Assembly (NCBI GenBank): GCA_028551475.1
Contig: CM052355.1
Span: 27,245,580-27,309,579, forward strand
Reading direction: 5' to 3'
From: Casuarina equisetifolia
Lineage: Eukaryota; Streptophyta; Magnoliopsida; Fagales; Casuarinaceae
Length of the DNA: 64,000 bases
Shown here: positions 11,046-23,500 of the stretch, piece by piece
How the letters are laid out: each line of letters starts with the position of its first letter
How positions within the stretch are numbered: the first letter of the stretch is position 1
Notes under the pieces: generated by a model
Database searches by the model: none
What the model was told of the DNA's origin: nothing
What the model saw: only the letters and a program-made list of their open reading frames with translations
Position numbers and translations under genes: made by a program

Positions 11046-11572
11046 AATAATATTTATGCGGTTGCCTGTGGGAATGGCCTTTTGTGCAATTACAAAACCA
11101 AGTTTGACTGAGCCAAGGCCTCCTGCAGTGACAATCGTGTCACGCGCTGACGTCCAAAGGTTTGTTTTTTGTTACAAGGTTGTCTAGCACTAGGACTGAA
11201 CGCGTTTCCTCGACTTTGAGCAGGATGATCTCGGCCGCGTGTGGTCACACCCAATCTTCTCTGAGTGACCAAAATGGCCATGTTGTAATATGGAATCAGG
11301 AACTCCATCTTTTGTTTTGACTTGGTAATTCCTCAGGAAATTTGTGAGCGGGGGCAAAAGATTACTCCACCCCAAAAGATCTGGACCAACTTGGGAACAA
11401 GAACTTTACATGTTGAAGGGCGTTGTTGTCAGATCATAAAGATTGCTTGACAGCAACTGCTATCAACTTCTTGGCGATTTGAGTATTTACACCCGTCACT
11501 GGGTTCTCCCCATTTATTAATCGTCGTATCGCAGAAGATCTTGCTTCTTCTCTGCGAGCTTTTTTTGCAGCC
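11046..11572 (+). repeat. Duplicated 5' flank of receptor kinase copy 2
   Basis: Counterpart of 1-540. The match runs through the presumed promoter and 5'UTR, with small indels such as a shorter gcttgacagcaactgc block here. It should drive the gene starting at 11573. Confidence 0.8.
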
Positions 11573-14035
11573 ATGGATACCAAGAAGAATCCATGGCTCG
11601 TGCTTTCTCTTCTCTTTCTTGGCTTATCTGTCAACAACCATCTTTCCCTCGGAGCTGATACCATTTCTGCGAACCAATCACTCTCTGGAGACCAAACTCT
11701 TCTCTCTGCAGGTGGGGACTTTGTATTGGGTTTCTTCAAACCAGGTAACGCTTCTAACTACTACATAGGCATGTGGTACAACAAGGTGTCAGAGCAGACC
11801 CCAGTTTGGGTCGCGAACAGAGAAAAACCAGTCTCTGACAAGAGTTCTTCTGTATTGAGGATCTCGGATGGTAATTTGGTTCTCTTCAATGAGTCCCAGT
11901 TCCCAATTTGGTCCACGAATTTGAGCTCCACCAACTCCAGTTCTGTGGAAGCTGTTCTTCTGGATGAAGGAAATCTTGTTCTGAGAGATGGGTCTAATTC
12001 ATCTCGAACTTTATGGCAGAGTTTTGATCACCCAACCCATACATGGCTTCCTCATGGTAGGATTGGATTCAACAAAATTACCAAGGTAAACCAACGCCTG
12101 ATTTCATGGAAGAATTCGGATGATCCTGCACCAGGACTCTTCTCTCTCGAGTTAAACGCAAATACTAGTTCGTATATTATTCTGTGGAATCGGTCCATTC
12201 AGTATTGGAGTAGCGGATCTTGGGATGGGAAGATTTTTAGCTTAGTTCCTGAAATGAGGTCCAATTATATCTACAACTTCAGTTATATTGACAACGCAAC
12301 TGACAGTTATTTCACCTATTCTGTTTACAATCCTGCCACCATATCTCGATTCGTGATGGATGTTTCTGGGCAGATTAAGCAACTGACATGGCTAGACAAT
12401 ACCAAGCAGTGGAACTTGTTCTGGACTCAGCCAAAAACACAATGTGAGGTGTACGCTTTTTGCGGGGCCTTTGGCACCTGCAATGAAAAAGCCTTGCCTT
12501 TCTGTAGCTGTCTGACGGGATTCTCTCCCGCGTCGCAGAATGATTGGAACTTATCGGATTATTCAGGTGGGTGCAAGAGGAAAACTTCTTTACAGTGTCA
12601 GAATTCCACTCTTAGCAATGGTCAGAAGGACGGGTTCTTAACAATGACCAGCATGGAATTGCCCGTACATGCGCAATCTGCGTTGATGGGAAGTGCTGCA
12701 GAATGTAAATCCACCTGCTTGACTAATTGCTCTTGCACTGCTTATGCTTATGAAAGCAATAATTGTTCGTTTTGGATGGGAGATCTCTTGAATCTGCAAC
12801 AACTCTCAGCAGGGGATCCTAATGGAAGAACTCTATATCTCAAACTTGCAGCTTCTGAACTTTCAAGTAAAAATGATAAGAAGGGAATTATTATTGGTGC
12901 TGTTCTGGGTTCTGTGGGAGCGGTAGCACTTCTGCTTTTTTTGGTTTTAATCATCAGGAGGAGGAAGAGAACTGTTGGAATAGCAAAAGCAGGAGAGGGT
13001 TCATTGGTGGCATTTGGGTACAGAGACTTGCAAACTGTGACAAAGAATTTCTCGGAGAAGTTGGGGGGAGGAGGCTTCGGTTCTGTTTTCAAAGGGACGT
13101 TACCTGATTCATCAGTCATAGCTGTCAAGAGACTTGAAAGCATCAGCCAAGGAGAGAAGCAATTCCGCACAGAAGTCAGTACAATTGGGACAATTCAGCA
13201 TGTAAACCTGGTTCGGCTTCGTGGTTTCTGCTCGGAAGGCACTAGGAAGTTACTGGTGTATGATTATATGCCAAATGGCTCTTTAGAGACTCATCTTTTC
13301 CATGAAAGGCTTTTGGACTGGAAAACAAGATACCAGATTGCTCTAGGAACCGCAAGAGGGTTGGCGTATCTTCATGAGAAGTGCAGAGAGTGCATCATAC
13401 ACTGTGACATAAAACCAGAAAACATTCTTCTAGATGCTGAATTATGTCCAAAAGTGGCAGATTTTGGCCTAGCAAAGCTTGTGGGACGGGAATTCAGCCG
13501 AGTCCTGACTACAATGAGAGGCACAAGAGGGTATCTTGCCCCAGAGTGGATTTCAGGGGTGGCCATTACAGCAAAGGCTGATGTTTACAGCTACGGAATG
13601 ATGCTTTTCGAATTTGTATCGGGAAGGAGAAACTCTGAGCCATCTCCAGATGGCAAAACTAGATTCTTCCCAAGTTTGGCTGCAAGCATTATTGCTGAAG
13701 AAGGCGATGTTCTCCGACTAGTAGATCCCAGATTGGAGGGAAACGCCGATGTAGAAGAGGTTGCAAGAGTTTGTAAAATTGCTTGTTGGTGCATCCAAGA
13801 TGATGAAAAGAACAGACCGGCAATGGGTCAGGTGGTTCAAATCCTGGAGGGAGTTTTAGATGTGAACCGAGCCCCGATTCCAAGATCCCTGCAAGTGTTC
13901 TCTGACACACAGGACCAGGTAGTTTTCTTCACCGAGTCATCCACAAGCCGAAGTTCCCAGGCTCAGAGCAACGCTTCAACTGCTTCCTCGCAATCCAAGA
14001 CTGCTGTGTCATCAGCAAATTCAAAGTCTGAGTAA
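11573..14035 (+). CDS. G-type lectin S-receptor-like Ser/Thr kinase, copy 2
   Basis: Intronless gene for an 820-residue receptor kinase, nearly identical to the copy at 541-2958 and collinear with it, so domain positions are the same: signal peptide, bulb-type lectin (about 29-150), S-locus glycoprotein, PAN/apple (about 333-425), membrane helix (about 439-462), kinase (about 490-770). Catalytic motifs are intact: glycine loop 498-504, Lys519, HCD 610-612, DFG 630-632, APE 656-658; it is again non-RD. It keeps the full Ser/Ala-rich tail that copy 1 has lost to a stop. Differences are mostly single residues in the extracellular part and few in the kinase, suggesting recent duplication or gene conversion. 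Predicted role: plasma-membrane perception of an unknown, possibly carbohydrate or microbial, signal. Family assignment is firm and function is inferred. Confidence 0.95.
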   Translation: MDTKKNPWLVLSLLFLGLSVNNHLSLGADTISANQSLSGDQTLLSAGGDFVLGFFKPGNASNYYIGMWYNKVSEQTPVWVANREKPVSDKSSSVLRISDGNLVLFNESQFPIWSTNLSSTNSSSVEAVLLDEGNLVLRDGSNSSRTLWQSFDHPTHTWLPHGRIGFNKITKVNQRLISWKNSDDPAPGLFSLELNANTSSYIILWNRSIQYWSSGSWDGKIFSLVPEMRSNYIYNFSYIDNATDSYFTYSVYNPATISRFVMDVSGQIKQLTWLDNTKQWNLFWTQPKTQCEVYAFCGAFGTCNEKALPFCSCLTGFSPASQNDWNLSDYSGGCKRKTSLQCQNSTLSNGQKDGFLTMTSMELPVHAQSALMGSAAECKSTCLTNCSCTAYAYESNNCSFWMGDLLNLQQLSAGDPNGRTLYLKLAASELSSKNDKKGIIIGAVLGSVGAVALLLFLVLIIRRRKRTVGIAKAGEGSLVAFGYRDLQTVTKNFSEKLGGGGFGSVFKGTLPDSSVIAVKRLESISQGEKQFRTEVSTIGTIQHVNLVRLRGFCSEGTRKLLVYDYMPNGSLETHLFHERLLDWKTRYQIALGTARGLAYLHEKCRECIIHCDIKPENILLDAELCPKVADFGLAKLVGREFSRVLTTMRGTRGYLAPEWISGVAITAKADVYSYGMMLFEFVSGRRNSEPSPDGKTRFFPSLAASIIAEEGDVLRLVDPRLEGNADVEEVARVCKIACWCIQDDEKNRPAMGQVVQILEGVLDVNRAPIPRSLQVFSDTQDQVVFFTESSTSRSSQAQSNASTASSQSKTAVSSANSKSE

Positions 14036-14418
14036 CCAAATGAATGCATGTAGAGCTCTACTATGTTTAGTTAGACCGCGTTTTCTCATTTTTGCTTTAC
14101 TTTTTCTTGTTCAACTTTTGTGTACGAATTAACTGTGATATATAGCTTGTTGTATCTGTGTGATGAGAGTGCCTGCATATTCAGCGGAAGCATGCTTCAA
14201 AATCTCAAAAGATGCAATTCCGTATTCTGGTCAGGTTATTAGCAGTTAGTTCATCAAACTCGCCATCTCTGTACTTCGTCAGTTTGTATGGTTCAAGGCA
14301 GGAACCCAAGCCTCGAACTACGCAGAGGAGAAGATTAGTTTAGGACTAGATGTTGCACGCTGGAGCCGCAACACCCAGTTAATGATATATTAGAATCTTC
14401 AAAAAGTAGACATGATTT
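14036..14418 (+). repeat. Duplicated 3' flank of receptor kinase copy 2
   Basis: 3'UTR and downstream DNA matching 2959-3357. The match ends at catgattttggt, the same point as in copy 1, after which the two loci differ completely. Confidence 0.75.
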
Positions 14419-15154
14419 TGGTGACAGTTCTTGAAAGGAAAAGCAGCATGTTTGGGGGATAGTCGTCTTCGTCTCTGAAAAGAGCAGGTTACCCATTGAA
14501 TAATAACAGCTCTCTTAGCTAGACAGTGGAGTTTTGCCCCCTAGAGAAGCCTTTGATACTTTGATTTGAAGATCCAGGGTGTTGTTTCATCTTCAATAAT
14601 ATAACTTTTCAGTTTGTAATCAATAAATCAATAAATCAATAAATCAATATCTACATAATTAGAAATCGAATTGCAGTCTGATGATTCTATGAAGCCAAAA
14701 CCACAATTTGAAAGAAAAGATATGGCAACTGTAGAACCTTGACAAACCCGGCATTACAAGAAAACCTCCAGGTTAAGAAAAAGGTTTGGTACATCAAGTA
14801 GAGGAAAAGAACAATTACAGCACATGTTCTAAGACTTCGTGCAAAGTATTCATATCTACATCAGAATTCAGCAACCTAAAGCCAAAAAGCTTGAACTGTA
14901 CTGTGAAAATCAATAACTGCATCATTTATCTGGCTATACAGAACTGAAACTAACCTTCTGCAGCTTTCAACAACTACTTCAAGGTCTAATTATTATTAAC
15001 AGACACGAGCATGAAGTAGGAAGGCCGCCATCACAGTTGTAACTCACCGTTTCTCCGACGCCACTTTACAAATGTATCTGCAGCGTAAGTAACCCAAATC
15101 TACCAAACAAATGAACATAAGAAAGTCCTCACCAGAAGAAACTACAAGACTCCC
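14419..15154. other. Between convergent genes; holds a short AATC-type repeat
   Basis: Lies between the plus-strand kinase gene and the minus-strand DUF789 gene, so it should contain both 3' ends. A short tandem repeat of caataaat units sits at about 14619-14650 and includes AATAAA, which could serve as polyadenylation signal for a long kinase 3'UTR. The right half is probably 3'UTR of the DUF789 gene. No coding sequence seen. Confidence 0.5.
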
Positions 15155-18100
15155 TTAGATTTTCCGAGAAATAAAGAACTCATAATCTGGCTGCCGGTTG
15201 AATGCCATTACATTATTTTTTCGAATGCAACCTCTAGCTAAAAGTAAAGCATTTTCCTCCAGTGTTCTGAGCCTTTCTTTCAAAATTTCAGAACCGTTGG
15301 AAGAAGTCGATTCTTTCAAAGTAGTTTCGACAGGAAGTTTGGGGTTAAACCAGCCTTCGCCCTGCAAATACAAGCTAGCCAGGCATTACAAGAACACATC
15401 ATTCACAAAATAGGTTTCCAAGAGATAAAATAAGCACAGGTGTAAGTTGGGAAGAGATTTTTCTCATTCTTAACAGGATCAATGAAATGTTCTAATCAAA
15501 CACGATAAACTAAGTAACGCACCAAATTGCGCAGATTAGATCATATAAACGCCTTTAGGTTAATGGTGTAATTTGGAGGTGATACAAAATAAAAATGTCA
15601 ATAACCAAAAACTACAATCGAATTGATAATGATGGCCTATCCATCGTTGCTTCTTCAGCTGGAAAGTAGTAGAAATGATAATGGTGAAGTTGCTTCGTTC
15701 AGTTCTTGATCCCAACTTTAGAAGAATCCAGATTCATTTTCACTGTGACATCATGCTAACCATTAGATATAGGCCTGATGCAGTAAAAAAAGGCTCTGAT
15801 ACCAAATTAATATGGTATAGCATCTTTACATTGGATTGGGATAGCTTGAGCTAGGTTTGTGGTAGGAAAGGCTGGAAAATATTAGGAATTTAGGGTTTCA
15901 AGTAGGGTAAGGAAAGGGATTGATTTGGAATTGAAACAAGGAAGGGATATCAAGTCCCTTTGTGGCTGTTCAGGGCTGTAAACATTCTCAAAATATGAAA
16001 AAGATATGATATGAAAATTAGTAAAGAGAAGCTTGTTTACTATTGTGTTTTGGGATAGATGGGGCTAGATTTGTGGTAAGAAAGGCTGGACAATTTCGAG
16101 GGGTTTCATTGTTTCAAATAGCATAAGGAACAGATTCGAATTGTAAACCAGGAAATGTGTCACATGTGGTTTTGTTGGCTTGAAGGAAGATAAAAGGTGT
16201 GGTGCATACTTCAAAAAATTGAATTTTCTTAAAGACAACCACCTACAATGTATAATTAGAAAAGAATAATACCTGCAGATATAAGACATTTAACATACTT
16301 AATCGTTGATGGTTTTTTATTGCCCAGACCAGTTATTATCGCTTCCGATCATTTAAGTCTTGCATATAAAGAAGTTAGTCCTGGCATGAAGATTCTAGGT
16401 GTAAGACAAAAGTCGCCTGTTTACCTTTGTATTGTAAGTTTGCAGTCCTAAAACAGGGGAGACAATGTAGAATAGGTTCTCATTCAGAGAATCACTTAAA
16501 AAGCGTCTTTGGACCAGGTGCCCTAGTGAATGGAAAGTCAAAAATGCTGCACGGAAGTTCCCTTCTGGAATTCGATATATTGGATACCAGGCCACTGAAA
16601 ACCTGAAAACCAAGGATCAAATAGACTAAGATCAGTTCTCAAAAAAAAAAAACGATTAAGAATACCTAAATATAATCATTTGGTACCCACCAGGATGCAG
16701 GATGTAATTCGTGCAGATTCATGAATTCTAGCTTTGATGGGTCACCATATACTTGATGAGAAGAAGTTCCAACATCAATGAGCTCTCCAATTCTGCAACA
16801 AAATTGACGCGTAATGGGGAATTAATACTAGGTTGTTGTATTAACCCACAACATAGCATCAGAAATCTTCAGAATAAATTACTCCAATCAATGCAGGTTC
16901 TTTCATGATTTCTCAAGTCAATAATCAGGTTGTAGAGCAACTTCCTACTAGAGAATCAAAATTTAAACCCATCAATTGATAAAACAAAGCATTTTCGGTT
17001 GAGTTGCATAGGCAAGATCAGCTACAATATTACACTTAAAAGTGAGGAAGACAGAGTAGAATGCACATACTTATCAAGGAGAGGCTTCCGGTGCTGTGGC
17101 AGATCAGATTCAAAAAATTCAAATACGAGCTCACTCTCATTGAAGGCTGGTAAAGTATCTAAGCTCAAATTACCACTTTCATTTAATGGGGAAACCTTTG
17201 ACGAGCTGATAGGTCCCTCAACAAAGTCAAAGTTCTGCAATGATTCGACATCCTGTTCAGGATTGGAATTAACCTCTACAGCTTCAGAATACCGCTCGAC
17301 AAACAGAACTTTTGTAGAAGCAAATTGTCCTCCAACTTCTCCTTTGCCCTGCAGTTCAAGGTTGGTGTATTCTCTACTTTGACCTGAATATTTGGGAAGA
17401 TGTTGATAGCCGAATAACTGGACAGCTGAAAGGAAGGGGACAAAATGAGCACGAAAGCATGTGGAATCCTTATGCAATCCTTTTGAATTCTGAGAATCTT
17501 CTGCGTTGACTTCCAGCCCATAATTCCCAGGTTTCTCATACCAGTCCCAAACAGAACGTAGTGATACGTTTGGCATCCGGTGCTTGCAGAGGAGACCGTG
17601 AGATTGCTGATTATCCGCGCAAACATCACATTTGTAATGCACACATGATGAACAGATAACTGGAGCAGCAGACTGGATGAATCTTTCAATTTCTGCAAGT
17701 GGATAGCCGATCACATGGTGAACACCCTCCAATACTAGCTGCATTTGGTAAGCAGACTTCAGAGCTTTTGCAGCCTTGGATGATCCAATTAAGCACCTTG
17801 GATTGAGCTCTGTTTTTTTGCCATATGTTGGGGAATCTTTAGTACTTTCAACTCTTTTCCCATCTACTCCAGCTATGGAATTTGCTGAGATTTGGGACTT
17901 TCCAGCAGAACTAGTCTGTTTCAGAAGCCTGGATGCGTTTCTACCAACAGGAATCCATTTCTTTCTATTTGCTCCATTTTTCCTATATTTATCTTGGTTA
18001 TGAAATTTCAATTGTGAGCACATTCCAGTATGTACAGATGCAGAACAAATCCTACTTACCGAATCTTCTGTCCTTGGAATCCTTGTGCAGCTGCACGGAT

Positions 18101-19543
18101 CGAAATCATTTTGCACAGGTTCACCTGATATACTGAAACTTGTCAAGTGAGGTAGATTTTGCTGTATGGCAGGAAATGAATTTAAAAAATATGAACCATC
18201 AGACAAAGCGAACTGGCTATTGCTCATGGTCTTTGTGCAGCATTACCGTCTTTATATTGATAAAGTTCACCAGGAAAGTGTGATTCTTTCTGAAGCAGAA
18301 CAGAATTATCATGAAGCCTAAAGAATTCTCCTCCATGGCCTTCCTGTCCCTTCTTTCTGTTGTTATAGTTGTCATTCTTAACTGAATTATGTGATTTTGA
18401 CTTCCCACGGCCAGTTTCCAAAGCACCCAGTTCACTCAGACATGAGACATGTTTATGAAATCCCCCATTCAAACTCTCCTGAATGACCCATTGAGAGGGA
18501 TCGAGTATCACTCTGCCATGTAGTTTTGTATGCATTACTAACTCTTTGTTTACCATCTGGTTAGGTCCATGGGAAGAATTGCAGCACCCTGGAGGTAAAA
18601 TTAAGGGAGTGGGTAACAATCCTCTACTTGGAAATGGATTACACTGGACCCAAATATTCTTCTCTAGCAAGGAAACATCCCTCTTAACATGAAAGTTCGA
18701 TTGTTTTTTCCGGTATGTTTGTGCTCCGTTGGCATTCTTCTTATTCTCCTTCCAGTATGAATAGTTATTGTCCTTCCCAATCGGGACAGAGAATTGGCGG
18801 TTAGTTTTATGCACCAAATCACTTTGAGATGCCCAACCAGTAGATTTAAAATCATTTGCTGGGGTGATGCCTCCGAGATTCTGGGCAGTCAGACACAGGC
18901 TACAGGTTTTGGTATATCCAGAGGTGCAACCAATGCAATCTCTGACCTTATAAGACTTGCAATTAATGCTCTTATAGGACTTGCATTGAGATAGAAGTCT
19001 GGGAGATGGGTTATCCTGCAGATTCTCCATAAAACTGTTACTGCTTACTTCAGGCTTCTGCTTGCTGAATTTTGAACACTCACTGCAGATGTTGGACTCA
19101 GAGTTGCCATGATTCTCAGTAAGAACAGGAATTCTGAAATTTGAACACTCGGGAAGTTTCTTGCCATTAGTACATGTTGTGAAGTGAGGATTGACACCTG
19201 CAGATGGTCCATTCTCCAAGCCTTTCTCATAGTTAGTTAGATGATTGCTTGTGGTCTCCACTGAAACTGCAGTGTCTAAATAATATTTTCCTAGTCCTAA
19301 GGCATCAATTGTGCTATTATTCAAACATTTAGTGGAATTTCCTTTCTTCTTCTTTTTCTTCTTCTTCTTGGAATTCATTCCATCAAGCATCTCTGTCCCA
19401 GGAAAATAAACACCTCTATCTGCCTCAGTGTTCATGGTGGCAGAGTTCTTGTTTGAAGAACTAGACGGATCATCAAAACAAGCCATATGCAATGCTCCAT
19501 CTGATTTTGACTTCTCTCCTTGGTTGATGTAAGGTAGATCCAT
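15155..19543 (-). CDS. DUF789 family protein, five coding exons
   Basis: Minus-strand gene. Coding exons by splice sites and phase: 19543-18247, 18124-17071, 16792-16691, 16602-16425 and 15361-15155, adding up to 945 codons plus TGA/TAA-type end (stop at 15155-15157). The C-terminal half carries the plant DUF789 domain: VWDWYEKP, HFVPFLSAVQLF, EFFESDLPQ, then across exon joins HPASW-FSVAWYPIYRIPEGN, a LTFHSLG block, and RLRTLEENA near the end with PDYEFF. The N-terminal half is low-complexity, Ser/Asn-rich, with nine Lys in a row near residue 60 that could act as a nuclear signal. Molecular function of DUF789 is not known. The first intron (18125-18246) is the least certain: two long frames overlap there by four bases, and I place GACG/GTAATG to ATCAG because it keeps phase and removes the stop. 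All other joins are well supported by domain continuity. Confidence 0.88.
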
Positions 19544-20530
19544 ATATGCAGCCTGCTTCGGAACCTATTACAATTTATTTCACCCAAGAACAGAATGATC
19601 TCGATAAAGTGAAGAATCAGAACCGTTGCCTTCCATGCGTTTTCTTCGCCCAATAGGTTGAACCAATTCCCCTGAAAATGCCATTTCCAAGACTATTCAT
19701 GCAAAAATTGCCAATGGGCATTGATGACTAATTTCAGAGCAGGAAAGCTTTTGGGGGAGCTCTTGAAAGCAGCGCCAATATTCATGCCAAAAAGAACATC
19801 AATCTAACATAAAGCACCAAATTGTCTCGAGGTAAAAAGCAAAGGGAATAACCAAAGTTTCTTTTCCACAGTAGTTTTATGTCGATAATTTTTCTATCTA
19901 AAAATACGACGTGGAGTGCGAGAAAATTATCAAAATCTCCACTAATATAAAATAGGCTGCGTATATTTCACTAAGAAAAGGCTGCCTGGTACAACATGTG
20001 CTCTAACAAAAATCTAGTCTTCAGATGAACCTAAAGGATCTGACTATGAACCACATTAACTTACCATTTCCGATAACTTGATTGTACACAAGTCAAAATC
20101 TGAGAAACCTTTTTACCACAAAAAGCTTCTTCTACCCTAATTTGGCCGCAAACCCGGAGTACCATAATGCAAAAACCTCCATACAAACGCATAAACACAC
20201 ACACAAGAAGCTAATAAGTTTCTCCCAATGCGAATATCTCACTTTCATTCCAAGAACCCGAAAGCACACAAAATAGACATTGGCTTTCGATAACATATGT
20301 CGAAAAGATAAAAAGGAAAAGAGAGCAGAAAGAAGAGCAAGAGAAGGACAAGATGCTCAGCCGAGCAACAAGATTAGAAGAATCAGAGTAGCTATCAATA
20401 ACAGAGCATCAAATTAGATAAACAAATAGGTTAGCGGAATAGCATGAAGAAGGAAACAAGATTGCCGCGAATTACCTGAGAGAGATTCAAAGGAAGAGCG
20501 CGCGCGCAGAGAGAATATGAAAAAGAAAAC
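19544..20530 (-). promoter_or_regulatory. Putative 5'UTR with intron and short upstream ORF (DUF789 gene)
   Basis: A likely leader exon ends in CTCAG/GTAATT at 20476, and a likely acceptor TTTTCAG follows at 19672, giving a UTR intron of about 800 bases (19672-20475). The second UTR piece, 19671-19544, holds a complete 18-codon upstream ORF (19636-19580, starting M-E-G-N-G-S) that ends 36 bases before the main ATG. An in-frame TAG precedes the main ATG, which supports the start at 19543. The transcription start near 20530 is a guess from the pyrimidine-rich sequence there. Confidence 0.5.
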
Positions 20531-23500
20531 AATCTGCACTTCTTTTCTTACCTTTATTGTTTCTTTGGGGGGCTCTGGTGCCGGTTGCCTTTACAGGCAA
20601 ATAACGGTTTCTCTTTGCTAATTTGCATGGTCCACCCATGAAAAACCATTTATATTAGTTTTACCCACAAATCTTTCTTTCCCTTTTCATTTATCCACAA
20701 AGCTCCAAAAGTTTAATATATTTTTTTGAAAAATTATTTCACAGTACAAATAAGAAAATATAAAAAGGGTCAATAATAGAAGAATTAGCAAGAAAATTCA
20801 TTGAAACCCTCAAGGCTATTCTTTTTTAAAAAATAATTGATTTCTTTCTCTTTCACAAGTGATTGGAAGTAGTGGAAGTTCACCATTATACATGGAACAA
20901 TAAGTGTAGTTTTTCTAAGTTGGATTTGCATGTCATTTTCTCTTACTTTGGAAATAAAAGCCAACCACTCCATCTCTATCCTTATAATATTCCCTTTTAG
21001 AGCTTAAAGGATTCAAAAAAGAAAAAATCTCTTTTTTAATTATGTGTTACTTAATTGATAAATCTCAAAATTTTTCTTTGTCATGAAACCAAACTTTACC
21101 TAATTGACAAACATGTGGCTTATTGAGTGAATAATTTGAATAAATTGGTTCCTTCTTTCTAGTGTTGATCTTTCAACCATGGCTTTCCCTTTTGTTCAAG
21201 TCAATTGTCATAGTATGTTTGCATATTTTTGATAATCAACACATCTTTTAGTTCATCTTAATTAGTTGATTAGGGCGAAAGAGTTAAATTCACAATAATT
21301 CTTTACCAGAAAACCCACTTTTATGGAATAAGTTGAAATAGAAGTAAAATCCATCAAATAATTAGTTTTCTCAAAATCTTAGATAATATAAGCCATCATA
21401 GTACTTTAAAAGTACAATAACTGGTTGCCCCGATGAAAAACGATCCTTTAAGTTGACACCCTCCGAAATATTATAAGTAACACAAATAAACACAAGAAAT
21501 TACTATATTATCTCACACTAATAAATTTTTTATTCTAGTATTCATCCTAGATCCACAACACTAGTTAAAATTTAAACAAGAAAAAAAGTTATCCAAATCT
21601 CACATAATTTAAATCTAGCATTATATGACCGAGTTACTAACTTATGGCTTGCATTTGATATATTATATGTCAAATATAAGTTTCATATAATAAATTTATT
21701 ATAACACATAAACATAAATTAAATAAAAATGAAAGAAAATAAAAAAGGTTAAGAGATAGTTAAAAAAAAAAATTTAAAAAAAAAATTATGAAGTTGGCTT
21801 CCATTCACCAACCACCTCTTATATGATAAAGAGTATTATTATTTCATGTGATGAAAGATTTACCTACTTGTAGAAACAGTGTTTAAGATATGGTTGTCTT
21901 ATGGTAAGTAAGGGTTAGTCTCCATAAAGAGGTGATAACTATTATCTTTTAATTTTTATCAAAAATTATAATTCACATAAAGCTGTCAGACAGGCATGAC
22001 TAGATGGGTTCGACCTCTGCTTGAAGAGAGTCAAAGATGGGGCTGGTGATAGGCTTGGTTTAGAGGGAACTTAGATAGGTTGGCCCGAATGTTTGAAACC
22101 ACGTGATCCAAGTGAAATAGGTACCAATAAATATATATTGGAGGCATGTACGTAGAGATCGTTAAGAATTTATTAATAAAATTTACTAATAATTTAAGTT
22201 TTTAACCTAATAATAGCGCCTATAAGCCCAACATAATTATCATATGAGTGTCAAATGTCATTGAAATTTGCAAGTGATGTAATGTTATAAGTCATTAAGT
22301 AATCAAACAAAAGGTCGGTAAAGATGCCTATTTAAAAATAACAAAGAGTAAAATATAAGAATTTAATCATTAAAACCAAAAATGTATGGATCATATTAAA
22401 ATTTTCAGACACTTTTAATTTTTTATTTTGTTTTATTTCTACTTGAATTTCAAAATGATGTATCGAGGGGTTAAGATTTAATGCCTTTTCTTATATAGGT
22501 TTCTGCATTGTACTTAACTTATATTATTAATATGAATGACAAGAATAAATTTTTTTAAAAAAAATAATAGATTAAAATTACAAAATATCTAAGAGAGAAA
22601 TCTGGTTCCTTTTAAAATTGCAATCATAACAACAATATTGGTATTAAAGGGCATTTGGAACTCAAATAATTAAGAATAATTGAATTCCCCATCTGCAATC
22701 AGGAAATTACCTTTTTTGAAAGGTATCGTGAAGGTGTTGTCTTTTCTCGTAAAGAACATCATATTTATTTCGCATTAAAGACCCTCACAAGGTAACCGTT
22801 CGGTTCAGCTACCCAAATCCCTCGTGGCGGCCACCCATTTGCTTAATTAATTGAAGAACGCCCCCAACATTGACACTGGGTGATGATTCCTTTACTCAAG
22901 AATCAAGTCACTATTACTTGACTACTTTAATGGATTTAAAATTGCTAATCTTTTGTAAAATCCTTTTCATTTCTTTACTTTTTTGAGTCTTTAATCTCCT
23001 TCTCCACCATCTTTCATTCGTCTTTCATGTTTGGTGTGCTTTTTTCTGATTGGATAGAAGCCACCCACTTGGCCACTTTTTATGCAGTGCCGTAGTAACA
23101 AAGCCAAACTGATGGACCTTCTAGAACCCTCAACCTGCAGGAAAGAAAGACTTGGGTAAGCTGAGCTTCTGGGCTTGCAATTCATGAACAAAAAGCTTTG
23201 TATAAAAATAATCCTAAATGTTGAAATTAAATAACTTGGCCGTTCTCTTATAATCTTTATAATTTTGACCTATCACTTTACTTTATTATTAGTAAATTAT
23301 TTCATGCTTAGAATAAAAGTAAGTAAGCTATCTTGAAATAGTTACACATGTAACGATTAAAAGAGGTTTTAAGAAAGGTGGTTGATTTTTCTAACAAAAT
23401 GATTGTATGTTTTATAGTCGGCAAATTCAGTCACTAATCAAGGCAACTTTTGGAGTGGGCGGACAATAATTGCAGAAAGCAACGCAAGACTGAAGACCAT

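Noticed and set aside
17276..17698. 140-codon minus frame inside the DUF789 exon
   Set aside because: It is an alternate frame of the real exon; the DUF789 motifs lie in the other frame.
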